From NCBI RefSeq assembly GCF_043497005.1, contig NZ_JBIEKE010000005.1, positions 1 to 64,000 of the forward strand: a DNA stretch of 64,000 nt. The letters run 5' to 3'. Both the position numbers and the translations under genes were made by a program. A model generated the notes under the pieces. The model had not been told where the DNA came from. It was given only the letters and a program-made list of their open reading frames with translations, and searched no databases. Below are positions 18,344 to 27,178 of the stretch, in pieces; position 1 is the first letter of the stretch, and each line of letters opens with the position of its first letter. The DNA is from Halobacillus_A sp043497005 (GTDB lineage Bacteria; Bacillota; Bacilli; Bacillales; Halobacillaceae).

Positions 18344-19354
18344 TTGAAGAAGATCATTATTATTATCGCCCTCTTTTTTATTCTCGTTTTTGGTTCCATC
18401 ATCGGCCTTCTGCTTATGATCATGATGGATGAAGAAGATTCTCGGTATGGGGTGGTTTCGGAATCGGGAACCGCCCAGGTGTCCGAAGCTGTGGAACGTT
18501 ACCGTCCTTTATTTGAGAAATACGCCAAAAAATACGGAGTGGAAGATTACGTAGAGCTTCTAATGGCGAAGACCATGCAGGAGTCAGGAGGAAGACTACC
18601 TGATGTGATGCAATCCAGCGAGTCGATTGGTCTTCCTCCCAATACCATTAAAGACCCCGAACGTTCCATTGATGTAGGGACCAAATACTTTGCCGAAGTC
18701 TTAGAAGAATCTGATTATGATGTGGAGTTAACCCTTCAAGCTTATAATTTCGGTGGTGGTTTTATCGATTATGTACAAGATCATAATGACGGCAAATACA
18801 GTCGAGACGTAGCCATCGCTTTTAGTGAACAAAAAGAATCTGAACTCGGTTGGGATAATTACGGAGACGTCAATTATGTAGACAACGTTATGCGCTATGT
18901 AGATGGTTTTGATTCGAGCCCGGTTGAATTTGAAGGTTCCGAGGGAGAATGGGCGTTACCTTTAAAGAATATCACGGTCACTAGTGATTTTGGTTGGAGG
19001 ACGCATCCGATTTCCGGGGAACGAAGTCATCACAAGGGTACAGACTTTGATTGTTCGCTTTCGGATACCATTTATAGTGTCAAAGAGGGTGTGGTTTCTA
19101 AAGCTGTTCATTCCAATGGAGGATTAGGCAATTATGCGGTGGTTCAACATAATGACGATGAATTTAGCGTATATGGTCACCTTAGTTCTTTGAATGTTCA
19201 TACAGGAGATTCCATCGATCAAGGAGATAAAGTCGGCATGTGCGGAAGTACCGGTGATTCAACAGGCCCTCACTTGCATTTAGAATATAGCACCGGCCCC
19301 CGTTATCAAAACGGTTCTGAATTTCTCGATCCTGCCGATGCTTTAGGATTATAG
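18344..19354 (+). CDS. Bifunctional cell-wall hydrolase (lysozyme-like + M23 peptidase)
   Basis: TTG start at 18344 after AAGGGGG. An N-terminal membrane anchor (about 3-28) precedes a CwlT-type lysozyme-like domain (about 45-185; MAKTMQESGG with the catalytic-type Glu, SIGLPPNTI, LTLQAYNFG). A peptidase M23 domain follows (about 205-330) with HHKGTDFDC and HLHLEY zinc ligands. ICEBs1 CwlT pairs the lysozyme with NlpC/P60; here the second domain is M23 instead. The enzyme opens the wall for the transfer channel, equivalent to VirB1. It is cotranscribed with the genes on both sides. Confidence 0.85.
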   Translation: MKKIIIIIALFFILVFGSIIGLLLMIMMDEEDSRYGVVSESGTAQVSEAVERYRPLFEKYAKKYGVEDYVELLMAKTMQESGGRLPDVMQSSESIGLPPNTIKDPERSIDVGTKYFAEVLEESDYDVELTLQAYNFGGGFIDYVQDHNDGKYSRDVAIAFSEQKESELGWDNYGDVNYVDNVMRYVDGFDSSPVEFEGSEGEWALPLKNITVTSDFGWRTHPISGERSHHKGTDFDCSLSDTIYSVKEGVVSKAVHSNGGLGNYAVVQHNDDEFSVYGHLSSLNVHTGDSIDQGDKVGMCGSTGDSTGPHLHLEYSTGPRYQNGSEFLDPADALGL

Positions 19355-19364
19355 GAGGGAAGGT

Positions 19365-19901
19365 ATGAAAAAAACCCCTTGGATCATCACAGCTATTCTT
19401 GCGGTCTTTTTGATTGTGGTGACCCAGAACAATCAGGAATTGAAAAAAGAAAGGACACAAGCCCAACAAGAAGTTCAGGCTCTGGAAAAAGATCAGGAAA
19501 ACCAAGAGCATCGACCTTCGGAAGCCTCTTCTACGGATACCATTCATGAAGAAGCTGGGGATGCAGCTGAACAATTTGTGGAAGCTTACTTTGAATACGA
19601 ACGCAATCCTATTCAAGAAGAGGTTCAACCCTATGTCACGGATCAACTCATGAAGGATTTAAGCTTTGAAGACACGGCGGGAGCTGGAGAGTACGAGGGT
19701 GAGAGTGTCGAATCCAACGTGCAAGAATTAGAGGTTTATTACGGGGATTATTCGAGCTCCACCCAGACCCTATTTATAACATTTACAAATGATCTTTCTT
19801 TTGACGGAGTACCTAGTGATGCGAAATCCTTGTTGAAGGTTGAGATGATTGAGGAAAATGGAGAATGGAAAGCCGACTCTATGGAGTTTAATCAGTATTG
19901 A
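19365..19901 (+). CDS. Second VirB8-like/NTF2-like transfer protein (YddI position)
   Basis: A 178-residue bitopic protein with one N-terminal membrane helix (about 4-20), a Gln/Glu coiled stretch, and a C-terminal alpha/beta domain (about 60-178) starting EAGDAAEQFVEAYFEYE. This resembles the NTF2-like domain of conjugation proteins. It closes the transfer operon, in the place of yddI in ICEBs1. The exact role is unknown. Confidence 0.6.
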   Translation: MKKTPWIITAILAVFLIVVTQNNQELKKERTQAQQEVQALEKDQENQEHRPSEASSTDTIHEEAGDAAEQFVEAYFEYERNPIQEEVQPYVTDQLMKDLSFEDTAGAGEYEGESVESNVQELEVYYGDYSSSTQTLFITFTNDLSFDGVPSDAKSLLKVEMIEENGEWKADSMEFNQY

Positions 19902-19962
19902 TGTACAGATACGTCACTTAAGTGACGGGACAAAAACTTAGGTTTTGAAAGGAGTCTCTACA

Positions 19963-20235
19963 ATGAAAAGCACGGGAATGGTTCGCAAGGTTGATGAATT
20001 AGGGCGAGTGGTGATACCGATAGAATTAAGAAGAACGCTTGATATCCATGAGAAAGACTCATTAGAAATATTTATAGACGGTGACCAACTAATATTGCAA
20101 AAATATAAGGCGAATAAAGCTTGTGCTGTTACTGGAGAAGTTTCAGATGATAACCAGGAGTTTGAAGGTGGGATTTGGTTGAGTCCTAAAGGGATACGTA
20201 TTCTTGCAGATGATTTAGATAAAGCTCGTGTTTGA
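19963..20235 (+). CDS. AbrB-family transition-state regulator
   Basis: A 90-residue protein with the swapped-hairpin AbrB DNA-binding domain (MVRKVDELGRVVIPIELRR, then LEIFIDGDQLILQKY) and the C-terminal ACAVTGEV segment of AbrB/Abh. Start ATG 19963 follows AAAGGAGT. Plasmid AbrB homologues can tie transfer or cargo expression to growth phase. It immediately follows the transfer operon and may regulate it; that link is inferred. Confidence 0.85.
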   Translation: MKSTGMVRKVDELGRVVIPIELRRTLDIHEKDSLEIFIDGDQLILQKYKANKACAVTGEVSDDNQEFEGGIWLSPKGIRILADDLDKARV

Positions 20236-20421
20236 AATTAAGAATTTCTTGGAATTCCTGTGTTGAAGTGAGAAAGGGGATAGGTCACCAAACTTTATTT
20301 CGATGCAACACAGACGTCCTCATTCACACACCTTTTATTACATTTATGGAATATTGTGCTAATTAATTAATGTAATAATGTTATTTTGTGTTTATGTAAT
20401 ATAAAAAAGGAGTGTTGATAT

Positions 20422-21114
20422 ATGCCAGCTTACTTTATACCTTCTACACCTATGCAAGTGGTTGATTTCGATTACGAAGCATTTTTTAATTCTTTTAAAA
20501 ATCGATTTGAGCATCTATACTTTTATCCAGAATGGAAAAATTACTGGTTAAAGATTTTTCATGAAACGGAAAATGAGGTTTTAGACTATGTTAGAAGATT
20601 TCCTAATTCTAATCCAGTATTACAGAGGTTAAAGCATGGAGTGGCGCCGGATGCTTATGAAATGTATGTTTTTGAACATGTTACAGAAGTTGGGTCCTTC
20701 TATTTACACTTTGATGTTGAAAAGATGAAAAACTTTCAGCGAAACGCCTCTTTAACAAAAGAGACCTTATCTATTGATGAACTTTATGTAGACCCAACTA
20801 CTCCCCTTAATAAAGAACAAGAGAAGGATACGAGGATGCCGTTTTTTATTCGTATGTATGGTACTCCACAACCCTATATCTGTGTAGACGGGAATAAACG
20901 AATAAAAGCTCGAATTGCAAATGGACAAGAAAAATTTGAAGGCTACATATTTGAGGACAAGGATGTAGTTGATATGTTCTTTGGCTCTCCTGATCAATAT
21001 TATTATATCTTTTTAAGGGAGTGTGAATTTATGGTTAAAACACAAATTCTAGAAGAGTCCACGCAAAAGGATATTTTCCAAACGACTCAAATGTATCTTC
21101 AAGGTAAGGGTTAA
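20422..21114 (+). CDS. Uncharacterised protein with ParB-like motif
   Basis: A 230-residue soluble protein behind AAAAGGAGTG. Residues about 130-160 contain MPFFIRMYGTPQPYICVDGNKRIKARI, which recalls the ParB/sulfiredoxin fold signature (I-DGNxRxxA). The preceding LSIDELYVDP could be the matching first strand. No DNA-binding domain is evident. It may be a stand-alone ParB-fold protein or toxin/immunity factor. The fold call is tentative. Confidence 0.45.
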   Translation: MPAYFIPSTPMQVVDFDYEAFFNSFKNRFEHLYFYPEWKNYWLKIFHETENEVLDYVRRFPNSNPVLQRLKHGVAPDAYEMYVFEHVTEVGSFYLHFDVEKMKNFQRNASLTKETLSIDELYVDPTTPLNKEQEKDTRMPFFIRMYGTPQPYICVDGNKRIKARIANGQEKFEGYIFEDKDVVDMFFGSPDQYYYIFLRECEFMVKTQILEESTQKDIFQTTQMYLQGKG

Positions 21115-21206
21115 TTAATATTAAGGAGTGCTGTTCATTATGATGATGGTGGAAGATCGTATTCTTTAGTCTTCTATACATTTTATAGACATACTTTTAG
21201 ACGAGA

Positions 21207-21253
21207 AACAGGGTAGATTATCGATAAAAAAATCTGATAACCTATCCTGTTTA
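21207..21253. terminator. Bidirectional terminator
   Basis: AAACAGGGTAGATTATC pairs with GATAACCTATCCTGTTT around an A-rich loop, between two convergent genes (ParB-like on plus, lipoprotein on minus). Confidence 0.7.
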
Positions 21254-21339
21254 AAAGTTTGTACCTTTTAGACACTATTCTAATATTTCTATAAAAAAGT
21301 TATGTTTCTCAAAATCCTGCTATTTATCTTTTTAGTTTA

Positions 21340-22632
21340 TTAGGGTCTCAACCCATCCAACAATTCTTCTGCAGTAGCTGCTTGATCATTAGCTTTTTGT
21401 ATTTTTGCTGTTTCTGCCATTCCTGCTTCCTTCAGCAAACTTAGTTCCATTTCGATCAATTCTTCTACTGCTATAATAAATTCTGACATAGACTCATTAT
21501 CTGCATCGTTTATATGCTGGTTCGTTTCGGGATCAGCTATCATCATTTTCAGGTTATCCTTTTCTATTATGACAGCATCCAATATGGCATAAGCCTCTTC
21601 TTCATTCACACTCATTGCTACCATCTCATCATTTAAATTTTGAATCTCTGAAATCAGCTCTCCAAGGGCATCATATGCACTAGTTAAATACTGCTTACCA
21701 TCCCAGTCTCCTTCTTCATTGGACTTTTCAATAGGTTCACCAGAAGTTGCTTCATTTGGAGTGTTGTCTTCCTCAATAATCGCCTCATCCGATGGCACTT
21801 GGGCCGATCCATATACATCTTCCAAAATTTCTGCAGATTCAATATCTCTCCTGATTTCATCAGCTTCTCTTTCATCTTCTTCCTGATTTCTCCTCTTCTC
21901 AATCTCCTCTACACTTGCGAATTTTTCACCTAGATTTTCTAATTTTGCACGACTTGTAGTTGTCATCGGCTCGGTGGTGAACATTCCACCATAGGCTCCA
22001 GGAATGTAAGCATTCTTCATCACTTGGTCTTCTCCAAGGTGCATTTCATATTTGAATTCTTTATCTTGATAATATGCATAAGAAGCTACATAAAAGTCAC
22101 CATTAGTTCTCTCTACTACAAAAGCATTAGAAAAGTCTTCGAACTCAAGATCGTTTCTCCCCATTATGGTACCTGCATATACTTGGGAATCTTCATATGC
22201 TTTCTTAAGTTTTTCCTTTTGTTCTGGATTATCAGGTATATCAACGTTCAAAAGATTGGCCATTTCTTTTTCTTCTGTATTCAAACTTCTGATATCGTCG
22301 TAAAATATTTCAGCAGACATATAATCAAATAAAGATTCTTCCATCTCTTGGTAGGTACCGTTATAAGTCAAAATGATATTACTAACTGCCTGACTCAATT
22401 CCCACTCTTCGCTAGTTATGTCTCCTTTCTTTTTTGCTTTTCTGTGTTCCCAAGACAAATCCATTCCAGTTTCCCAATCAGTTTTTGGATCGTTCTTTTG
22501 GTCTAAATACCTTTCAAAAACCTCTTGAAGGTCACCATATACTTCTTTGCTAACATTTTTTGGTCGTTCCTCAGAATTCGAACATGCACCCAATAAAAGA
22601 AGACAAAGAATAGTCAAAAAAGCCCGATTCAC
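21340..22632 (-). CDS. Large acidic lipoprotein of unknown function
   Basis: A 430-residue secreted lipoprotein with signal peptide and lipobox LGAC (Cys 16). The body is Glu/Asp-rich. The middle (about 225-310) is a disordered acidic linker (READEIRRDIESAEI...), and a C-terminal helical domain (about 310-430) carries LISEIQNLNDEMVAM. I do not recognise a family. It stands alone on the minus strand as cargo. Confidence 0.6.
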   Translation of the reverse strand: MNRAFLTILCLLLLGACSNSEERPKNVSKEVYGDLQEVFERYLDQKNDPKTDWETGMDLSWEHRKAKKKGDITSEEWELSQAVSNIILTYNGTYQEMEESLFDYMSAEIFYDDIRSLNTEEKEMANLLNVDIPDNPEQKEKLKKAYEDSQVYAGTIMGRNDLEFEDFSNAFVVERTNGDFYVASYAYYQDKEFKYEMHLGEDQVMKNAYIPGAYGGMFTTEPMTTTSRAKLENLGEKFASVEEIEKRRNQEEDEREADEIRRDIESAEILEDVYGSAQVPSDEAIIEEDNTPNEATSGEPIEKSNEEGDWDGKQYLTSAYDALGELISEIQNLNDEMVAMSVNEEEAYAILDAVIIEKDNLKMMIADPETNQHINDADNESMSEFIIAVEELIEMELSLLKEAGMAETAKIQKANDQAATAEELLDGLRP

Positions 22633-22787
22633 ATATTTCTCCCCCTACATGTTTTAACCATATTTTACTATTTTTGAAGTAATATTGGTATGAAATACAC
22701 AAAAAAGCTCAAGACCAACCTAATTATTGGTATGGGAGTTAGGTTTCCTTTCGTTGGGGTGTTTTAAATATGGAATGTTCAACCCGG

Positions 22788-22800
22788 GTACACCCTGCAC
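22788..22800. repeat. GTACACCCTG half-site upstream of the truncated resolvase
   Basis: GTACACCCTGCAC lies 76 bases upstream of the resolvase fragment and matches one arm of the inverted repeat at 31356-31430, suggesting a resolvase recombination (res) half-site. Confidence 0.4.
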
Positions 22801-22876
22801 AAACAAAGCTAAATACGATAAAATCAAGGTAATCACGTGTTCAAACAGACTTGTTTAATAAGTAGGAGGAAGGAAA

Positions 22877-23053
22877 ATGATTTTTGGCTACGCCAGAGTA
22901 AGTTCCAAAGACCAAAATTTGTCACGCCAAATAAAAGATCTTGAGGAATTTGGTTGTGAACGAATTTATGAAGAGAAGCAATCTGGAAAAGATTTAAACC
23001 GGCCTGTTTACCATGAGATGCGATCCAAAACGAATATTTTTGAGACTATGTAA
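22877..23053 (+). pseudogene. Truncated serine resolvase (N-terminal 58 codons)
   Basis: The frame begins MIFGYARVSSKDQNLSRQ, with the catalytic serine of the YARVS motif, and continues to about residue 45 as a normal resolvase N-terminus. It then runs into unrelated codons and TAA. Arg residues of the catalytic core and the helix-turn-helix are missing, so it is inactive. The ribosome-binding site (GTAGGAGGAAGG) is intact. A complete relative is at 34006-34563. Confidence 0.8.
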
Positions 23054-23359
23054 ATTATTTACTATGGGATTTAATCAATATTTCTTACATAAGAGGTTCG
23101 ATAGGTAGTCATTGTAGGGTAGGAAAAAATCCATTGAAATCTCGGATTCGAGCCTTACAAAATTAGGCAGCATTGTTGAAGGCTCAATTTCGAGTTAATT
23201 AGAAATTTTTGCGCATTTTTATTAATTGTACTATATAATTAAATTTAGAAAATTGGTGTAGCTTAAATGAAGGGTGACAACAGTACTAAAAAGAATATAA
23301 ACGAACTGGTAGCGATGATGGAAGGCTATTAACAATAACTAATATAAGGAGAATTAAAA
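23054..23359. other. Non-coding stretch
   Basis: No gene of credible size. A 21-codon frame starting at 23267 has no other support. Confidence 0.35.
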
Positions 23360-24067
23360 TTGAAAAAAGATTTTCCTGAAAAAAAAGATTTTGTATATTG
23401 GCTACTTATACTCTTAATTTTTATATCAGTAGTTATTGCATGGAGGACAACTGATCCTGAAATGCTGATAAATGAAATTTCACTAGGAAGCACATTTTTA
23501 TCTATTCTATTAGCGGTAGTCGCTATATTCTTTTCTTTTATTCAATCAAATCAAAATACTAGACAGAGTAATGACATGATAAAAGAAATAAATAATGTTA
23601 CTAGACAGATAGTGGAACTTAATGGAATTAAGGATGACCTCTCAGTTGCAATAGAGAAATACGACGCTGCTCTTGAACAAGTTGATCAGAATCTAGAAAA
23701 GATAAATAGCGAGGATTTATCAAAAGAATTTAAATCAGAAAAGGTTGAAAATGTCGCGAAAGATTTTAAAGAAGTAATAAGGGGTGTAAAATCTGGAAGA
23801 ATGAAAGTAGATAAATTTATACTTGAATATGGCCTAATTGATAAAAATTACGATTTTAGTGAAGTGCTTTCAGGTATATCGAAGAACCGTAATATAAAAG
23901 CGGTATCATATAAAATCGCAGAAGAAAATATGGATGACCAGACATTTAGATCGACTATAACAATTTTTTCTACAACCGGTGTTGGTAATGAAGAAGTTCT
24001 TCAAGCAATACTTGCTGAAATGGACGATACACGTGCCGAATTTTTAAGTTTGTGGAATGTTGACTAG
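23360..24067 (+). CDS. Membrane protein with coiled coil, unknown function
   Basis: TTG start at 23360 with AAGGAG 8 bases upstream. Two membrane helices (about 14-30 and 42-62) are followed by a coiled-coil region (about 65-115; NNVTRQIVELNGIKDDLSVAIEKYDAALEQVDQNLEKI) and a soluble C-terminal domain (about 130-235). The overall plan resembles small membrane-anchored sensors found among plasmid and defence genes. No family is recognised. It is followed by a 70-bp repeat shared with 26477-26546. Confidence 0.55.
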   Translation: MKKDFPEKKDFVYWLLILLIFISVVIAWRTTDPEMLINEISLGSTFLSILLAVVAIFFSFIQSNQNTRQSNDMIKEINNVTRQIVELNGIKDDLSVAIEKYDAALEQVDQNLEKINSEDLSKEFKSEKVENVAKDFKEVIRGVKSGRMKVDKFILEYGLIDKNYDFSEVLSGISKNRNIKAVSYKIAEENMDDQTFRSTITIFSTTGVGNEEVLQAILAEMDDTRAEFLSLWNVD

Positions 24068-24122
24068 AAAAATAATGAATTACATGAATAATAAGACTGT
24101 TATATCGGAAGTAGCCATTATG

Positions 24123-24152
24123 TAGGCAGCTATGAAGGCTGCTTTTTTTATT
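24123..24152 (+). terminator. Rho-independent terminator
   Basis: GGCAGC-tatgaag-GCTGC followed by seven T, about 60 bases after the membrane-protein gene. Confidence 0.75.
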
Positions 24153-24166
24153 TTTTGAAATGTGGT

Positions 24167-24236
24167 CATGCTAATGCTTGATACCATACTGAAAAGCTTT
24201 AGCATTAGCAAGGTATGCAAACCATTTAGAAAATAT
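24167..24236. repeat. 70-bp direct repeat, copy 1 (inverted-repeat core GCTAATGC/GCATTAGC)
   Basis: Seventy bases identical to 26477-26546. The unit contains the inverted pair GCTAATGCT...AGCATTAGC followed by AAGGTATGC. It is followed by TTTTTGAGGTATGG, which also recurs at copy 2. Confidence 0.8.
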
Positions 24237-24383
24237 GCAAACCATTTTAATTTTTGAGGTATGGTGCTTTTTTATTGAGGATTTTTTTCATGTAGGGGAA
24301 GAGCCAAGATAATAAGAACCATTACCCTGACTCTACCTCTATAATTTTCTAATTTGTTGTTGCCCTTAAATTTATTTGCACTA

Positions 24384-25040
24384 TTATTTGATTTGAACTT
24401 TTTCTTCACCTATTTGAATATACCATTTGCCTTGAGAAAATTTATCTTTAGAAACTTCATAAACTTCAGTTGCTGTAACACTGATATCGGGGTTTAAGTC
24501 AGACAAAATTTTAGAATTATCAATATCTGTTTCCACCGCATAACCACTACTAGCATCAACATCAGAGTCAAACTTTGTACCCTTTTCATCAACTAAGTTA
24601 ATCGAAGGATAATCAAACATGCCGACGGGTTCTTCAGAGACATTTTTCATTGTATACTGAATGGCTGCAAAAGTCCCCCCATCCGATACCTTCTTACCAA
24701 GAAAATCAGGATCTCCGACTACATCCTTCTCTTCAAATTTAGTTAGACTTATTTCTAACTGATCTCCTTTGGCTGTAAAAGTATCACCAACATTATAGAC
24801 GGTTTCTTCACTTTCAGACTTAGCTTTTGTGGCTTTTTCACTACTAACTGTTGAAGCTTCTTCACTTCCAGCCCCACTTAATGCACTTCCTAGGATAGAT
24901 ATAAGGATAATACCAGCTATAAACGTCATTATTTTGTGCCTCATAAACCAGTTACGTTGATCCTTCCCACAGTCCGGACACTTCTTAACACCCTTTGCAA
25001 TATCCTTATCACACGCTTTGCATGACACCAATTTAGACAT
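24384..25040 (-). CDS. Zinc-ribbon/DUF4352 membrane-anchored protein
   Basis: A 218-residue protein. Residues 1-27 form a zinc ribbon (CKACDKDIAKGVKKCPDCG), one membrane helix spans about 35-55, and a Ser/Glu-rich linker leads to an extracellular immunoglobulin-like domain (about 80-218). That domain has the pattern of DUF4352 (VGDTFTAKGDQLEISL, GTFAAIQYTMKNVS). Such proteins are common in Bacillaceae as surface proteins of unknown function. It is a single gene on the minus strand. Confidence 0.7.
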   Translation of the reverse strand: MSKLVSCKACDKDIAKGVKKCPDCGKDQRNWFMRHKIMTFIAGIILISILGSALSGAGSEEASTVSSEKATKAKSESEETVYNVGDTFTAKGDQLEISLTKFEEKDVVGDPDFLGKKVSDGGTFAAIQYTMKNVSEEPVGMFDYPSINLVDEKGTKFDSDVDASSGYAVETDIDNSKILSDLNPDISVTATEVYEVSKDKFSQGKWYIQIGEEKVQIK

Positions 25041-25233
25041 AATTGAAAAGCCCCCTAATTCTAATTTGTAATCTATTTAATATTACTTCAATACCGAGAT
25101 ATAATCTATAAAAATATGTATCTATTGTAAAATACTTAGAAATAAAGGGTATAAATGACCGGAATCTATTGTACTATATATTCATGTCTTGCAAATTCAT
25201 AAATTTACAAAAAAGGGTAAGGGAGGTAGTCTT

Positions 25234-25797
25234 ATGAGAAGATTGATCCTAGCCATATTACTTTTAGGAATACTTATAGGATGTTCTACAGGTACAAATG
25301 TAGAGCAACCAAAAAAAGAAGTGACAGACATGAAACCATCCACTGAAGAGCAGCCTGAAGAAAAGCCAAGAAAAAGAGGCAAAATTAACGTGGTAGAAAA
25401 AGAATATTATGCTGAGCAAGACGCTATTTTTGAATACGAAACCGCCATCCGTGAACTGCTGAATCGTTACACTGAAGAAAGTGATAAAACTTTACAATTT
25501 TTAGAGGCTTATGCTTTTGGAACCGACACACAAGATGATTATCGGTCCTTTAAAGTAACAACGGCCGAATCTCTCGCAATGCTTGATCAGATTTACGCTC
25601 TCAATTCTCCAGCCACAACGGCAGAGGCGCAAAAACACTTTCTCAAGTTTGAAGAAGATGCCCGTTTCTTTACTGAAAATATTGTAATAGCTGTAGATAA
25701 AAATGATCCTAATCTCTTTGAATTGTGTAGTGATCGTTTAAGACAAGCTAGGCATCACATGGAGGATGGCTATAAAGTATTGGATAATAAAGAATGA
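25234..25797 (+). CDS. Small lipoprotein of unknown function
   Basis: Start ATG 25234 follows AAGGGAGGT; a frame opening at 25189 is longer but lacks a site. The 187-residue product has a signal peptide with lipobox LIGC (about residue 17), a Lys/Glu/Pro linker and a helical body (about 60-187). No family is recognised. The terminator hairpin at 25851-25871 follows. Confidence 0.6.
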   Translation: MRRLILAILLLGILIGCSTGTNVEQPKKEVTDMKPSTEEQPEEKPRKRGKINVVEKEYYAEQDAIFEYETAIRELLNRYTEESDKTLQFLEAYAFGTDTQDDYRSFKVTTAESLAMLDQIYALNSPATTAEAQKHFLKFEEDARFFTENIVIAVDKNDPNLFELCSDRLRQARHHMEDGYKVLDNKE

Positions 25798-25850
25798 AAC
25801 GTGCCTTTTATGGGTGAATTTCAAAAGAAAACCTAACTACCACAAAGGAT

Positions 25851-26045
25851 AGCAGGCGTACGCCTGCTTTTTATTATGGTTATTTTTCCTTTTGCATTCC
25901 GAATCGTACTTCTAAGCTTCCAATGGGGCAGGAACTGTATGCCTTTCCCCATTGGAAACTAAGAAGATAAGGAACCCATTAATAAACTTTCACGGCATAG
26001 CCTTCACTTCGTTCCGGTATATGAGAAGTAACGGAATCTTTTATT
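25851..26045 (+). ncRNA. Repeated structured element, copy A (upstream of yolD-like gene)
   Basis: The element starts with the hairpin AGCAGGCGTACGCCTGCTTTTTATT, continues with a conserved TATGGTTATTTTTCCTTTTGCA and a stem TTCCAATGGGG...CCCCATTGGAA, then a conserved CTTTCACGGCATAGCCTTC. Copy B at 29155-29356 has the same order, but its stem reads TTCCAGCAGG...CCTGCTGGAA. Both arms changed together, so base pairing is conserved. It precedes the YolD-like gene by about 60 bases in the same orientation. It could be a structured leader RNA or a single-strand promoter; the function is inferred. Confidence 0.55.
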
Positions 26046-26108
26046 GTATTACGCCTATTTCTTTACATATAATAAGAACAAATGTTCTAGTTATTAGGAG
26101 GAGAAACC

Positions 26109-26447
26109 ATGGCTAATATGAAAGATCGTGGGACTATCAAATGGACGTCCATCATGATGCCAGAACACATCGAGATGTTAAAAGAAGTGTGGAAAGAAGA
26201 TGAGCGAATAGAAAAGCCAGTTATAGATGAACAGCAAATGGAGGAAAACAGCTTTGCGCTGCAGCGATCCATGGCTAATGATTTAACTGTTAAAGTAAAG
26301 TACCACAATGGTTTTAATTTCAGTTATGCATCTATAAAAGTGATAGATATGAATCCTAGTACCAAAAAAGTGAGGGGCACTGACCCGAAGTCCAAAGAAG
26401 TTCTAACTCTTTTGTTTGAGGATATTTCGGAGGTTACTATCCTTTGA
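26109..26447 (+). CDS. YolD-like protein
   Basis: A 112-residue protein with the YolD-like pattern: N-terminal KDRGTIKWTSIMMPEHIEMLKEVW, then a small beta domain VKVKYHNGFNFSYASIKVIDMNP...LLFEDI. YolD-like genes usually sit next to a Y-family polymerase (UvrX/YqjW), and some are part of SOS-linked plasmid operons. No polymerase is adjacent here. Start ATG 26109 follows TTAGGAGGAG at ideal spacing. Confidence 0.8.
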   Translation: MANMKDRGTIKWTSIMMPEHIEMLKEVWKEDERIEKPVIDEQQMEENSFALQRSMANDLTVKVKYHNGFNFSYASIKVIDMNPSTKKVRGTDPKSKEVLTLLFEDISEVTIL

Positions 26448-26476
26448 TGCATCTGTGAATTTTTAGGAATGGGGCT

Positions 26477-26546
26477 ATGCTAATGCTTGATACCATACTG
26501 AAAAGCTTTAGCATTAGCAAGGTATGCAAACCATTTAGAAAATATG
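26477..26546. repeat. 70-bp direct repeat, copy 2
   Basis: Identical over 70 bases to 24167-24236 and, like it, just downstream of a gene. A hairpin CCATAC...GTATGGCTTTTTT (26554-26585) follows and acts as terminator of the YolD-like gene. Confidence 0.8.
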
Positions 26547-26652
26547 ACTACAGCCATACTTTAATTTTTGAGGTATGGCTTTTTTGTGCTTTGAGATGGA
26601 TCAAGGGAGTAGGCCAAGATCAAAAGAAAAGGCCATGGACAGAGGAGTCCGC

Positions 26653-26789
26653 AACATTACTAGTACTAGCTAGCAATATTACTAGCGCTAGCTAGTACTA
26701 ACGCTAGCACAAGGAAAATTTAGTGCTAGGGAGGTAAAAGCATTAGTACTAGCGAATAGCTAGTGCTAGTACTAATACTAGTGCTAGCA
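26653..26789. repeat. CTAG-rich tandem/inverted repeat array, centromere- or operator-like
   Basis: Thirteen CTAG tetramers occur within about 140 bases as permutations of TACTAG, GCTAGC and GCTAGTACT. CTAG is a normally infrequent tetramer. The array abuts a ribbon-helix-helix remnant, and such proteins bind short tandem repeats in partition sites and autoregulatory operators. Confidence 0.6.
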
Positions 26790-26983
26790 TAGGAAAAGAA
26801 AATACTCTTGATGCTATTGATCTATTATTAAGACAGGAAAAGCAAAGTAAAAGGGAACGTACGTATAGAGGGTTTTATTTCGATCCTGACGTATTGGCCA
26901 TTATTGACCAGGCTTCCAATAAGTCAGAATTAATGAATCAAGTGTTGAGGAAAGTTTTTAAAGACAAAGGATTGCTAAGTTGA
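26753..26983 (+). pseudogene. Ribbon-helix-helix (ParR/omega-like) protein, start lost
   Basis: The frame encodes ...NTLDAIDLLLRQEKQ then RTYRGFYFDPDVLAIIDQAS and NKSELMNQVLRKVFKDKG, the strand-helix-helix pattern of small plasmid DNA-binding proteins. In-frame stops lie at 26744 and 26750, and no ATG, GTG or TTG occurs before the conserved part. The start was probably lost by slippage in the CTAG array that overlaps it, or a non-standard start is used. No ParA or ParM gene is adjacent. Confidence 0.5.
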
Positions 26984-27036
26984 CGGGGGTAAGCAAAATT
27001 TTATTGCGTGGCTGATTAAAAAATAGGAATGGGGTA

Positions 27037-27094
27037 ATGCTAATGCCTTTATAAAATGATTGCTCTTAGATGCTAAAGCATTAGCAAGGTATGC
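27037..27094. repeat. Divergent third copy of the GCTAATGC/GCATTAGC repeat
   Basis: ATGCTAATGC at 27037-27046 and GCATTAGCAAGGTATGC at 27078-27094 match the ends of the 70-bp repeats, while the inner sequence differs. The upstream AGGAATGGGG is shared with copy 2. Confidence 0.6.
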
Positions 27095-27136
27095 GAGAGT
27101 TTTAGAATTTATGCCTATTCGTATCAATTCCATAAG

Positions 27137-27175
27137 AAAAAAGCAGTTCACAAATTGTGGGACTGCTTTTTTCGC
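27137..27175. terminator. Bidirectional terminator
   Basis: AAAAAAGCAGT...ACTGCTTTTTT lies just past the stop of the minus-strand MerR-type gene. Confidence 0.75.
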
Positions 27176-27178
27176 CTT

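Noticed and set aside
26653..26789. Transposon terminal repeats
   Set aside because: The CTAG units are short, permuted and clustered on one side only; no transposase lies nearby.
24167..27094. CRISPR array
   Set aside because: Repeats are 70 bp, few, and separated by whole genes; no cas genes and no regular spacers are present.
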